This document shows, piece by piece, positions 7,156 to 15,226 of a stretch of DNA of 26,699 nt. The stretch comes from Moduliflexus sp964602655 (GTDB lineage: Bacteria; Moduliflexota; Moduliflexia; Moduliflexales; Moduliflexaceae), in assembly GCA_964602655.1 (NCBI GenBank), contig CAZRSF010000085.1, forward strand, positions 1 through 26,699, given 5' to 3'. A program made the position numbers and the translations under genes. Below the pieces are notes generated by a model that saw only the letters and a list, made by a program, of their open reading frames with translations, made no database searches and was not told where the DNA came from. Numbering within the stretch: position 1 is the first letter of the stretch; the number at the start of each line of letters is the position of its first letter.

Positions 7156-8303
7156 TCCCCGTAAGCGATGGTGACATGAAACCTCGCGCCAATTTCTTCG
7201 AACCGCACCCGTTCTTGCATGGCGCGTTTCATCATCGGTACGCCGCGCCCCAATCCATCAATATAGCGCATGTTATCGAGATATTTCACCAAATACATAT
7301 TACGCGGCGCGGAATAGCCGGCGAGCATTTTCGCGACGGTCAGCGTATTGGGAAGTTTGCCCGGCGACGTCACTTCAACGCGATTGTCAAAGAGATAGAC
7401 CGAAATTTTCTGCTGGCTCATCGAATAATCGCGATGGCAGACGGCATTGACGATGACTTCCCGAATCACGTTCGCTGGAATTGCCGCCCGTTCTTCGCGT
7501 TTCATGCCGTTGATTACCGATGGCTTCGGCAAAAACAACTGCATCAGCGCGGATGCATTGTCAATCAGTTCCGGCAGCGTTCCTACAATTTCTTTTTTAT
7601 CCGCTAACTCATCGGTGATTTCGCGTCCGCGAAACACCGCGAACATGATCGAACTCTGCGGCAGATAGCGCTGCGGCTGCTTGCCGAACAACAGCAGGCC
7701 GCCGACGCTGGCCTGATACTCGCCATCGTTTTCAATCAACATATCCGTATTGAGCAAAAGCCTCTGCTGTTCTGCGGCCTCTAAGCGAAGGTAATCAAGC
7801 TGATAATAGGTTTCGAAATACTGGTGCAATTTCGCGTCGTCAAGCGAGGTTCGGTCGGTTCGTTCGACCGGGGCAATATCGAAATGCACAAGCCCTGCTT
7901 CCTGAAATAATCGGCTGAGTTCTTCTTTAGTGGCTGTGCGATTGGTCGAGCCAACGCGAATCCAGTATTTCCCATCAATCGTTTGATATGGTTTATGAGC
8001 GCCTTTGGGGATTTGAACAACCGCAATATTGCGATCACGATGCTCAATAAATTCAATGACAGGGGAAATTGCGGGAACAATGTTGTTTCGCGCAATATTG
8101 CTGATCCATTCTTCATTATGCGGCGGCTGTATTCCAGTAATAGAGCCATCATCTTCAACGCCGATCAATATCGTTCCCCCGAATGTATTGCTCAGCGCGG
8201 CCATTTCACGAGCAAGGGCTTCGGGGCGAACCTCATTCGACTTAAATTCGAGTGACGTATTTTCCCCCTGTGCGATTAACTCTATGAGCATAGAAGAATT
8301 CAT
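7152..8303 (-). CDS. AlbA_2 plus HATPase_c_4 protein (Schlafen-AlbA-like putative transcriptional regulator/ATPase)
   Basis: This 383-residue protein has two domains. Residues 1-130 form an AlbA_2 (Schlafen-type) domain: GENTSLEFKSNE, REMAALSNTFGGTILIGVED, GITGIQ-like turn and KPYQTIDGKYWIRVGSTNR. The C-terminal part is a GHKL-type ATPase fold: IREVIVNAVCHRDYS (about 276-290; the N-box region), VEVTSPGKLPNTLTV and GLGRGVPMMKRAM (about 347-359). Databases often call this family 'ATP-binding protein' or 'RecG-like regulator', although no helicase domain is present. AlbA_2 domains are linked with nucleic-acid binding or RNase activity in Schlafen-like proteins. It lies 17 bp after the Uma2 gene and is coupled by ATGA to the small protein. 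A role in defence or regulation is plausible, not shown. An alternative start is ATG at 8291. Confidence 0.88.
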   Translation of the reverse strand: MNSSMLIELIAQGENTSLEFKSNEVRPEALAREMAALSNTFGGTILIGVEDDGSITGIQPPHNEEWISNIARNNIVPAISPVIEFIEHRDRNIAVVQIPKGAHKPYQTIDGKYWIRVGSTNRTATKEELSRLFQEAGLVHFDIAPVERTDRTSLDDAKLHQYFETYYQLDYLRLEAAEQQRLLLNTDMLIENDGEYQASVGGLLLFGKQPQRYLPQSSIMFAVFRGREITDELADKKEIVGTLPELIDNASALMQLFLPKPSVINGMKREERAAIPANVIREVIVNAVCHRDYSMSQQKISVYLFDNRVEVTSPGKLPNTLTVAKMLAGYSAPRNMYLVKYLDNMRYIDGLGRGVPMMKRAMQERVRFEEIGARFHVTIAYGE

Positions 8304-8320
8304 GTGCGAAGAGCTCTCTT

Positions 8321-8989
8321 TTATTTTGTTGTTCTTCCTAACAGATCGGCAATTGTCAGCGAAACTTCAGGGAACGCTAACGGCGTCACCTGCTGCTGCC
8401 CGCGCAGAATCAAAATCGTTTCATAACTCTCGCCCACCGGCGAGCGATAGACTTCGACGCAGTGATCGCGCAAGTTGAAGAGCCAGACTTCCTGAATGCC
8501 GCTTTTGGCGTAGAGGGGGATTTTGACTTGCTGATCGTATTCGACGGAGCTGTCGGCGACTTCGATCAAGAGCAGGACATCTTCAGGTCCGGGATGGCGT
8601 TCGGCGTAAAAATCGTCGCGGGGGCGCAAAAGCATGACATCCGGCTGCGGTTCGGAATACTTGTCTAACTGCACGGGGTCCTGAACGCCGACCACCGCCT
8701 GAGACTGAAAACGCGTGACAAAGGTCTTCAACAGTCGCTTGACACTTGATGCATGGGAACTGCCAATCGGCGCCATATTTTCGATCCTCCCGTCAATCAA
8801 TTCGATCCGGTCGTCTTCATGCAGAATTCCGGCCTCGGCCAATACGGCATATTCGGTCACGGAGAACCGGTGCGCGAATTCCCCTAACGCGCTCCATTTC
8901 CTCTCATTACTGGCGATAATCGGTAACGGATTCGCTCGATTGAGCGCCTTCTCCTGAGTTTTCCGCGCTGCCTGCGCTGTTATCGGCAT
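8321..8989 (-). CDS. Uma2-family (DUF820) putative PD-(D/E)XK nuclease
   Basis: This encodes 222 residues from ATG at 8989, which I prefer to 9028 because AAGGAG lies about 10 nt upstream of it. The Uma2 pattern is complete: FSVTEYAVLAEAGIL, DDRIELIDGRIENMAPIGSSH, EPQPDVMLLRP, LLLIEVADSSVEYD, KIPLYAKSGIQEVWLFN and a closing ADLLG. The acidic D (QPDV), E (IEV) and downstream K (KIPLYAK) are at the usual places of a PD-(D/E)XK active site, so the core looks intact. Family members occur in dozens of copies in cyanobacteria and environmental bacteria; their function is not established, though nuclease activity is expected. It heads a leftward set with the AlbA-type protein, small protein and nucleotidyltransferase, but may be an independent insertion. 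Confidence 0.9.
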   Translation of the reverse strand: MPITAQAARKTQEKALNRANPLPIIASNERKWSALGEFAHRFSVTEYAVLAEAGILHEDDRIELIDGRIENMAPIGSSHASSVKRLLKTFVTRFQSQAVVGVQDPVQLDKYSEPQPDVMLLRPRDDFYAERHPGPEDVLLLIEVADSSVEYDQQVKIPLYAKSGIQEVWLFNLRDHCVEVYRSPVGESYETILILRGQQQVTPLAFPEVSLTIADLLGRTTK

Positions 8990-9029
8990 ACGTGATTCAC
9001 TCCTTGATTTGCTGCTGTTCTGCCGCATC

Positions 9030-9057
9030 TAATACCAATTGCCGTTGAAACGATCAT
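9030..9057. mobile_element. Solo left end of a MITE-like repeat
   Basis: The stretch beginning TAATACCAATTGCC and continuing TTGAAACGATCATA matches, with one small gap and one substitution, the left end of the complete element at 15223. No right-hand terminal repeat is present nearby; instead a 33-bp palindrome follows at 9061. I read this as a truncated or rearranged copy of the same family. Confidence 0.6.
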
Positions 9058-9060
9058 ACA

Positions 9061-9093
9061 AGAACTCCGAGGTCTTAAAGACCTCGGAGTTCT
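9061..9093. repeat. Perfect 33-bp palindrome (16-bp arms, 1-nt centre)
   Basis: Arms at 9061-9076 and 9078-9093 (AGAACTCCGAGGTCTT and its exact complement) are separated by one base. It lies just upstream of the Uma2 gene and about 220 bp upstream of the divergent ligase-like gene. The lack of a loop and of a flanking T-run argues for a mobile palindromic repeat rather than a terminator. Confidence 0.8.
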
Positions 9094-9314
9094 GGAGAAC
9101 TTTTCGAAATTTACAGCACAATGTCATCGTTTAACTTGACATGTCTGCACTCAATTGAGAGTAAAGCAATTACGTCAATTAAATTTTTTCTTGAAAAAAA
9201 ACGAGCGCTATGAGAGTGAGAGAGAATTCCTATTTTTACGGGGATGTGGGGACATTTATGGGGAAAACATTCCCCATTTCTACACCACCGATTTTTTGAT
9301 AAAGGCTGCCGATA
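9094..9314. promoter_or_regulatory. Intergenic start region upstream of the ligase-like gene
   Basis: No gene is seen here. An AT-rich stretch contains TTGACA at 9136-9141, a possible -35 box, but the sequence 16-18 nt downstream (around GAGTAA) is a poor -10 match, so I give it low weight. Runs of T and A at 9183-9200 may mark a curved or melting region. The region separates divergent transcription units and must contain the start signals of the rightward pair. Confidence 0.3.
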
Positions 9315-10730
9315 ATGCGATATGAATCTCTGTGCGAAGCGGGCGTGATCTTTCTGCTTCTATATCTCCCCTGGGCGTATGGCGGCGTGACGGAGTATTC
9401 GTCTGTTATCGCGAGCGTCGTCGTCGGCATTCTCTTCGCGCTCTGGGCGCTGCGGGAAATGAAATTCCCGCGCATCACGCATGAGCGCGATGCGTCCGGC
9501 TCCTGCCGCCGTTATTTGCTGCGCTTCGCGCTGCTGCCAGGAACCACGCCCCTGCTTCTCTGGTTCGGACTGGTCGGCGGGCAAATCGTCCCGCTGCCGA
9601 CGATCATCGTCGAATATCTTTCGCCGAATGCGCATCGCCTTCACGTCGAAGCCGCTGCCGTTTTTCGCGCCGCGCTCCCTTCTCGAATCGCGCTGTCCGT
9701 TGCTCCTCAGGCCACACAGCAAGAATTGGCGCTGGTTCTTGCGTATGCGCTCGCCGCGTTTCTGCTGATCAACACGCTCCGCGACATTCGGCAGATATAT
9801 CGGTTCACCTATACGATCGTTGCCATCGGCTTGCTCGAAGCTGCGTTCGGCTTGTTCCAATCATTTTCGAAACACGCATTCTTCTCGCTGTATCAGCCAT
9901 CCCCGTTCGCGCGCGGCAGTTTCATCTCGAAAAATCATTTCGCCGGATACTTAGACATGGTGATTCCGTTGACGCTCGGCCTCATCCTTGCCAGAATGTC
10001 GAAACGTCCCGATTCATTGGCACCGCGTACAGCCCGAACGGCGCAGGAATATCGAGCGAAAAACGCGCTGTTAGCGACGGCGTTCGGCATCATGCTCTGC
10101 GCTCAATTGCTCAGCGGCTCGCGAGGAGGAATCATCAGCACGGCGGTCGGCGCCCTCTGCTTCATACTGATGGTGTCACGGCAAAAACTGCTGCGCCGGA
10201 AAATCCGTTGGATTTCGATCACATTCGCAGCCACGTTGATTATTACGACGCTGCTGATTCCTGATCAGTTTCTTGCGATGCTGACGCGTTTCGAAGAGCA
10301 GCCATTCGAGTCGTCATTCGGCGTTCGGTGGGCAATCTGGCGCGGACAGATGCAGATGATTCTGGACTATCCGCTTTTCGGAACAGGTTTCGGTACGCTC
10401 TCCCATCTTATGCGGCGTTATCAGCAGGTGTTGTTTGCGCAATTAGCCTATTCAGAGAGCGATGTCATCCAATCAATCGTCGAAACCGGATTCATCGGCG
10501 CAGGGCTGACGTGCTGGCTGGTTTCGACGTTTTTTGCCGCCATTCTCGCGCGCTGGAAGCAGCGACGTTCGCGGCGGATCACGGCGCTCGCTGCCGGGCA
10601 GATTTGCGCGCTTATCAGTCTGTTGATTCACAGCACAGTGGATTTTAATTTTCGGATTCCCTCGAATGCCTTTTTGTTCGCGGTGATTGCTGCGCTGTCC
10701 TATGCGACTGTGCATCTCAAGGAGGAATAA
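9315..10730 (+). CDS. O-antigen ligase-like (Wzy_C family) membrane protein
   Basis: This 471-residue protein has about 11-12 membrane helices and a Wzy_C region. Features are SISKNHFAGYLDMVIPLTLGL-like helix entry (FISKNHFAGYLDM), LLSGSRGGIISTAVGALCF, and the periplasmic stretch SSFGVRWAIWRGQMQMILDY followed by PLFGTGFGTL and ESDVIQSIVETGFIG. This combination (NHFAG, SGSRGG, FGTGxG, E-G-G) is the usual O-antigen ligase/polymerase pattern and is common in exopolysaccharide and PEP-CTERM/EpsH-type loci. Known members attach lipid-linked glycan to lipid A or to proteins, or polymerise it. It stands apart from the leftward Wzx/Wzy operon, so it may serve as a ligase or handle another glycan. A weak AAAGG lies upstream of the ATG. 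The next gene follows after 7 bp. Confidence 0.88.
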   Translation: MRYESLCEAGVIFLLLYLPWAYGGVTEYSSVIASVVVGILFALWALREMKFPRITHERDASGSCRRYLLRFALLPGTTPLLLWFGLVGGQIVPLPTIIVEYLSPNAHRLHVEAAAVFRAALPSRIALSVAPQATQQELALVLAYALAAFLLINTLRDIRQIYRFTYTIVAIGLLEAAFGLFQSFSKHAFFSLYQPSPFARGSFISKNHFAGYLDMVIPLTLGLILARMSKRPDSLAPRTARTAQEYRAKNALLATAFGIMLCAQLLSGSRGGIISTAVGALCFILMVSRQKLLRRKIRWISITFAATLIITTLLIPDQFLAMLTRFEEQPFESSFGVRWAIWRGQMQMILDYPLFGTGFGTLSHLMRRYQQVLFAQLAYSESDVIQSIVETGFIGAGLTCWLVSTFFAAILARWKQRRSRRITALAAGQICALISLLIHSTVDFNFRIPSNAFLFAVIAALSYATVHLKEE

Positions 10731-10737
10731 ATCTACG

Positions 10738-11940
10738 ATGCGCCACACTCTGTTGAAATGTTCTGCGGTGACGTATTATGTCATATTCGCTGCCGTCATC
10801 GCGTTAACCGGCGTTTATCTGAAATCAGCCCTGAATATTTTCTTGGCGTTTACGGCGTACCAACAGTTTCAACGCATCAGCAAACTGACCGACGATCCGG
10901 CATCTGCGCCGGAACGACAGCACGCGCTCACAACCGCGATGGTCAGAAATCCTGAACATGGCGATTATTATGCCGCCTTCGGAAGCGTTCTCTCCGAATA
11001 TACGGACAACGAAACGAAACGTATCGAAACATACTTGCAAGAAGCGGTACGACGCGACCCGGCGAATGCCGATTATTATTACGAAGCCGGGCGCATCAGC
11101 GCAGAACGACAGGCCTGCTCGCCTTCCCCGGCGCTTTCGCCCGATGACGCTGCCGAGGCGTGTTCCGCTGCCCGCTATTTTCTGGCCGCGCTGCGCAATG
11201 CGCCGAACGATCTGTTTTTCAGAACACAGATCGCGACCTGGCTCGATTATTATCATCATGATTTGGCAGTGCGGACGATGCGGCGGCTTTTCGAACGTGA
11301 TCGCTCGCTTTTTACAGGATATTCCGGACAATATGCGCCGATATTCGGGAAGGCGCTATTTCAATTAGGCATGGATTGGGAGAGCGAAGACGTGTTGAGG
11401 CTGATGAACACGGCCTCAACAACCTGCCCAATTCCGCCGCTGTCGGCGAATGATGCTGAATTCGAAATCGCCTACGATGATGGCGTGGCAGAGTGGATGA
11501 CAATGTTGCGAACCTCAAGTGATCGCGTAAAAAAAGTGCTGCATCTTCCAGAATCATCGGGGCAATTCCAGGCGGGAACGCTGCGAATCTTAATGAATAT
11601 GAGCCGCGAACCGAATGCGGAATGCGTCTTGCGATTACAGCTTGACGAGATGATGCAAACCATTCCGTGCGCCGAAATTCGCATGGTGCCGACATGGCAT
11701 GAGTTTGCGATAGACCCCGCCTGGCTGCATGGCAAAGCCAGCGTTATGGTATCGCTGCGCGTCTTTGGAATCGAACAGGCAGACAATGCGCTCGAAATCT
11801 GGGGCGATCAACAGGCGGCCACCTGTTTCAGCGAATTCAGCTTTCGGCAGAAAACGGATTTGTCCCCATCCGAAGGAAAACAGCAGGGAGAATATCTGAT
11901 TCGGCTGCGGCTCTTACGCTCGCAGCCGAATCAGTCATAG
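10738..11940 (+). CDS. Membrane-anchored TPR-like protein of unknown function
   Basis: This encodes 400 residues from ATG at 10738, with AAGGAGG about 12 nt upstream; an earlier in-frame ATG at 10687 overlaps the ligase gene and has no such site. One N-terminal hydrophobic segment (about 10-37) suggests a signal anchor with the rest periplasmic. Residues 45-220 look like degenerate tetratricopeptide helices (for example ATTAMVRNPEHGDYYAAFGSVLSE-like and YLQEAVRRDPANADYYYEAG). The C-terminal 170 residues look beta-rich with no recognised family. Ligase-like proteins are often followed by, or fused to, TPR proteins, so it may assist the neighbouring ligase. The stop codon lies inside a 14-bp hairpin. 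I cannot assign a function. Confidence 0.78.
   Translation: MRHTLLKCSAVTYYVIFAAVIALTGVYLKSALNIFLAFTAYQQFQRISKLTDDPASAPERQHALTTAMVRNPEHGDYYAAFGSVLSEYTDNETKRIETYLQEAVRRDPANADYYYEAGRISAERQACSPSPALSPDDAAEACSAARYFLAALRNAPNDLFFRTQIATWLDYYHHDLAVRTMRRLFERDRSLFTGYSGQYAPIFGKALFQLGMDWESEDVLRLMNTASTTCPIPPLSANDAEFEIAYDDGVAEWMTMLRTSSDRVKKVLHLPESSGQFQAGTLRILMNMSREPNAECVLRLQLDEMMQTIPCAEIRMVPTWHEFAIDPAWLHGKASVMVSLRVFGIEQADNALEIWGDQQAATCFSEFSFRQKTDLSPSEGKQQGEYLIRLRLLRSQPNQS
11896..11934. terminator. Perfect 14-bp hairpin over the end of the TPR-like gene
   Basis: Arms at 11896-11909 and 11921-11934 (CTGATTCGGCTGCG and its complement) enclose an 11-nt loop. The stem sits in the last codons of the rightward gene and 15 bp beyond the stop of the convergent leftward gene, the right place for a shared terminator. 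There is no adjacent T-run on either strand, so intrinsic termination would be weak. It may instead block RNA decay or collisions. Confidence 0.5.
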
Positions 11941-11948
11941 AAGAATGC

Positions 11949-12755
11949 TTACTTTTTGGTTGGCTTCGGCGAACTCGGTTTTGGCGAACTCGGCGCATGA
12001 CCTTTTGGTTGTAATTCTTTTGGCAAAGGCGGGAGTTGAGGGGTTCCTTTTTTATGTACCTCGTCATACCTTGCGGTTGAAAGAATTTCGACCACAAAAT
12101 TAATATCAGGCGTTGCGGAAATTTTACTGGCTGATTTGATGAGAAGCACTTTCGGCCCGTTCACCGACATTGCGATTCCCTCAGTTCGAAGCCCTACCGC
12201 CCCATTCTCTCCGATGCGCAGCATCTGCCCTTCCTTCAGTATCGTTGCGTCTGTCATGACCTCACATTTTTTTTCATCATCGTCATCAATCGCGCAGACT
12301 TTTACCGGCGGAGAAAATGAGGTTTTCTCGATTGGGAGCGTTTCTGCGGCGCGTTCTTGAGCGGGCTGGTCTTTGCCGCGATGCAGCGCATTATAACTCG
12401 CCATTGACAGGAATTCAATCTGCAAATCAAATTTTGACGAGAGCAATATTTCGCTGGCGAATTTGATCAGGGCGATTTTAGAGTCGTTAAGAGCAAATGT
12501 CGTGCCGTCTTTCACCTGAATTGTCAGCGCTCCTTTTGCTCCGATGCGCAGCATCTGCCCTTGTTTTAGCTCGGAACTATCGGTCATCGGCTGACAATCA
12601 TCGCCAGCAATCGTACAGATATCAACCGGCTGGGCATACGAAGTTTTTCGAATCAGCGGAGCTTCCGCCGCGAAACCTGCGTCATTAAAACCGACCATTC
12701 CTACCAGCGCAAGCATATTGAACATGATGCCTTTTAAGCCATTTATCCTCTTCAT
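11949..12755 (-). CDS. Secreted protein with two tandem FecR-like domains
   Basis: This 268-residue protein has an N-terminal signal peptide (about 1-30, ending GFAAEA). Two homologous domains lie at about 37-127 and 144-236. Each begins KTS(Y/F), carries two cysteines (47/54 and 154/164) and contains (L)K(Q/E)GQMLRIG followed by 'G' and 'S/N-K-LIK-AS' blocks, then E(F/I)LS-A-Y. The short motif 'threshold-G-M-L-R-I-G-G-A' resembles FecR-type periplasmic domains, so I call it FecR-like with modest confidence. A proline/lysine-rich tail (PSSPKPSSPKPTKK) ends the protein and could bind polysaccharide or anionic surface. ATG at 12755 has AGGAGG about 11 nt upstream. It begins 28 bp after the tyrosine kinase gene on the same strand, implying co-transcription and a role in polysaccharide export or sensing. 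Confidence 0.75.
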   Translation of the reverse strand: MKRINGLKGIMFNMLALVGMVGFNDAGFAAEAPLIRKTSYAQPVDICTIAGDDCQPMTDSSELKQGQMLRIGAKGALTIQVKDGTTFALNDSKIALIKFASEILLSSKFDLQIEFLSMASYNALHRGKDQPAQERAAETLPIEKTSFSPPVKVCAIDDDDEKKCEVMTDATILKEGQMLRIGENGAVGLRTEGIAMSVNGPKVLLIKSASKISATPDINFVVEILSTARYDEVHKKGTPQLPPLPKELQPKGHAPSSPKPSSPKPTKK

Positions 12756-12783
12756 CGTTTTTTCTTCCTCCTCACTTTTTATG

Positions 12784-15069
12784 TTATGATGTTTGTTCGG
12801 ATGTGTTGTAGTATGAATTTTTTTTGTAACTATAATAATAGTACCCCTCCTTTTTCAAGTCCACCATATTTAAGACGCCACCCCAGATATTCTCCTTGCT
12901 ATTGCGCAATTCATACAGCGCATGGCGAGCTTCATCAACAGTGGTCGCTCCGGCTTTGATGACAAAAATCACCCCGTCCGCCAGTTCGCTTAAAATGAGC
13001 GGATCGGTCACGGCGTTGACCGGGGGAGAATCGAGGATGATTTTTTCATACCGTTCTCCCAATGCTTTCAGAAACAGGGCGGTTTTTTCCTGGCTGAGCA
13101 ATTCAGACGGATTCGGCGGAATTGCGCCGGATGGAAGGATATCAAGATTCTGGATATCGGTCGAATGAATGCTGTTCCACACTTCTCCAATCTCGTCTTG
13201 AATCAGCAATTCTGCCAATCCTGACACAACAATGTCGGGGTGAAAAATTTGGGCGATCATCGGACGGCGAAAGTCGCAATCAATTAATAACGTTTTTCTG
13301 CCGCTTTGCGCTAAACTGATCGATAGGTTGGCAGCCACGCTGCTTTTGCCTTCGCCGGGGTTTGAACTCGTCACCAGAATAATCGCTTGTTTCCCTAAGG
13401 CGGAAAAGGTCACATGCGTGCGAAGATTCCGGTACGCCTCGGCAATATTCGACTTCGCATCTACCAGCGTAATCAGGCCGACAATCGCTGCTGATGTTTC
13501 CGCTATTCTGGCCTGCTTGCCTCGTCCATTCTGAATCGTCGTCATTTTGGGGATAAATCCTAACGTCGGAATATCAAGATGACGCCGCACATCTTCAAGC
13601 GAGCGCAAACGCGTATCCATCGTTTCGAAGAACCAGACGAACGAGATGCCAAGGAATATGCCTAATATTGCTGCTAAGACGATATTTCTGTTTTTTTTCG
13701 GCGCAATCGGACCTCTCGGCACGCCAGCGCGTTCGACGATACGGATATTGCTGGTTTTCAGACGTTCGGTCAGGCTGGTCTCTTTCATCCGTTGTAACAG
13801 CGTATTATACAGATTACGGTTGCTTTCGACCTCTCGATCCAAGACATTATACTCGATGGTCTTTTCGTTTAACGCTTGGACCTCGCCCTTTTGCAGATCG
13901 AGCGCCTCAATCAGCACCTGCTCCTGTCCCAGGGCAATGTCATACTGCATTTTCAAACTTTTGAGAATACGCTGCGCTTCAATATCTATTTGGGCATACA
14001 CGCCATTGATTTGGGATTTCATCGCCTCGACAAGCGGGTGTTTTTCTCGAAATTTTTCAAGCGTTTCCGAGAGCTGGCTTTCTAACGTTGCCGCGTCTAT
14101 TTTCAATTTTTGAATCAAGGGATCGTTGAATATCTGCGGCAAAACCTGTAATTCGTCTTTCGAAAGGTTTTTGATTCGTTGATATTCCACTTCGGCTTCC
14201 ATGCGCTGCACTCTGGCTTTATGCAGAGAGGAGTTCAATTCCGACAATTTTTGCATGACAATATTTTGCCGGTCTTGCAGCGACAGAATTTCATGCTCCT
14301 CTTTATAGCGTTGCAATGCCAGTTCGGATTCCTGCATCTTCTGTTTCGCCTCCTCAACCTCTTTGACCAGCCAACTGACGGCATCTTTGGATGCAGACGC
14401 CTTATCCTCAAGCGTTCGTTCGATATACACGTCAACAACCGTATTCACGATGCGAGCCGCCTGTTCCGGATCGGTGGAATCTGCGCTGACGCTGAGCAAT
14501 CGGCTTCCTCTCAGTTGAGAGATCGTAATTCTCCTGGACAACAGCCCGACCGCTTTTTCTTCTTGAAGAATCGCCGCTGTCGCTTCCGACGTCACAACGT
14601 CGTCCGGTGTGCCCATCCAGGTTTTGATGAATGAGAGCGTTCCGAGAAAATATGCCTGAAGGGAAAACGACGTCTTTTCAAGAGCGGCAGCATCCAAATG
14701 CAATCGTTCGATCACTGCTTGCGCAATCGGGTAGCTTTTCAAAATCTCGATCTGCGACGCATATTCTTCTTTATCGGACATGTCTGTCTCCATCACTTCT
14801 TTGAACGAGACGACATCCGGCGTCTCTTTTTCGATCAGCAGTTTGGCGCTGGCCCGGAACGTCGCCGGGCGTTTATACGAGTAAATACCAGACGGAATCA
14901 CACACAGAATCGTAAGCAGGAGAATCGTCCATTTCCCTCGGCGTAATATTCGAAAAATTTCGCGAATATCAACCGTATCCTCTTCGATTCGAACGTCATA
15001 ATGGCTGCTATTGTTGTTATTCTGTCGGTTCTCGTTCGTCACGAAATGCTCATCGCCCTTTTTTCCCAT
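12784..15069 (-). CDS. Wzc-like polysaccharide co-polymerase with BY-kinase domain
   Basis: This encodes about 761 residues from ATG at 15069. The order is a cytoplasmic tail, a membrane helix (GKWTILLLTILCVIPSGIY), a Wzz domain (FRASAKLLIEK...), long coiled coils (about 220-410), a GNVR-type block before a second helix (NIVLAAILGIFLGISFVWFF), and a BY-kinase. The kinase has Walker A SSNPGEGKSS (about 566-575), A' LLIDCDFRRP, and Walker B KIILDSPP. The tail has a tyrosine cluster (GYYYYSYKK, SYYN) typical of autophosphorylation. Known role: controlling chain length and export with an outer-membrane Wza-type channel. The frame is open up to 15231, but that extension runs into a MITE and lacks homology. 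AAGGA lies rather close to the chosen ATG, so the exact start is uncertain. No wza or phosphatase gene is in view. Confidence 0.92.
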   Translation of the reverse strand: MGKKGDEHFVTNENRQNNNNSSHYDVRIEEDTVDIREIFRILRRGKWTILLLTILCVIPSGIYSYKRPATFRASAKLLIEKETPDVVSFKEVMETDMSDKEEYASQIEILKSYPIAQAVIERLHLDAAALEKTSFSLQAYFLGTLSFIKTWMGTPDDVVTSEATAAILQEEKAVGLLSRRITISQLRGSRLLSVSADSTDPEQAARIVNTVVDVYIERTLEDKASASKDAVSWLVKEVEEAKQKMQESELALQRYKEEHEILSLQDRQNIVMQKLSELNSSLHKARVQRMEAEVEYQRIKNLSKDELQVLPQIFNDPLIQKLKIDAATLESQLSETLEKFREKHPLVEAMKSQINGVYAQIDIEAQRILKSLKMQYDIALGQEQVLIEALDLQKGEVQALNEKTIEYNVLDREVESNRNLYNTLLQRMKETSLTERLKTSNIRIVERAGVPRGPIAPKKNRNIVLAAILGIFLGISFVWFFETMDTRLRSLEDVRRHLDIPTLGFIPKMTTIQNGRGKQARIAETSAAIVGLITLVDAKSNIAEAYRNLRTHVTFSALGKQAIILVTSSNPGEGKSSVAANLSISLAQSGRKTLLIDCDFRRPMIAQIFHPDIVVSGLAELLIQDEIGEVWNSIHSTDIQNLDILPSGAIPPNPSELLSQEKTALFLKALGERYEKIILDSPPVNAVTDPLILSELADGVIFVIKAGATTVDEARHALYELRNSKENIWGGVLNMVDLKKEGYYYYSYKKNSYYNTSEQTS

Positions 15070-15192
15070 AGTCCTTGAAATATTCAGCAAGAATACTCGC
15101 TCCGAAACATCATGCGGTGTTGAGAGTATTATGCCAGAGAATTCCTCATTCGAAATCGTTTTTAGAACAAAACATGTTCTGACGGTCAGAGT
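15070..15192. promoter_or_regulatory. Leader region of the wzc-like gene with a small inverted repeat
   Basis: The AGAACA/TGTTCT inverted repeat (15164-15169 and 15175-15180, 5-nt spacer) lies about 95 nt upstream of the start at 15069 and could be a repressor site. It does not match the LexA box spacing. No gene is seen here. Confidence 0.3.
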
Positions 15193-15226
15193 TGCGGACA
15201 AGGTCGTCCGCAGGTACGTAAATAAT
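15193..15226 (+). repeat. REP-like hairpin unit, copy 1
   Basis: A 7-bp stem (15193-15199 with 15206-15212) closes the loop AAGGTC and is followed by GGTACGTAAATAAT. Copies 2-4 (15409, 15493, 17324) share the stem-loop layout, with the loop AAGGCT and the tail (G/A)-T-(A/G)-CGT-(A/C)-AA. This defines a local palindromic repeat family. Confidence 0.7.

Noticed and set aside
9061..9093. Terminator interpretation of the 33-bp palindrome
   Set aside because: Single-base centre and no T-run on either strand; it lies upstream of both neighbouring genes rather than after one.
9136..9170. TTGACA as a sigma-70 promoter for the ligase-like gene
   Set aside because: No adequate -10 box at 16-18 nt; kept only as a weak note.
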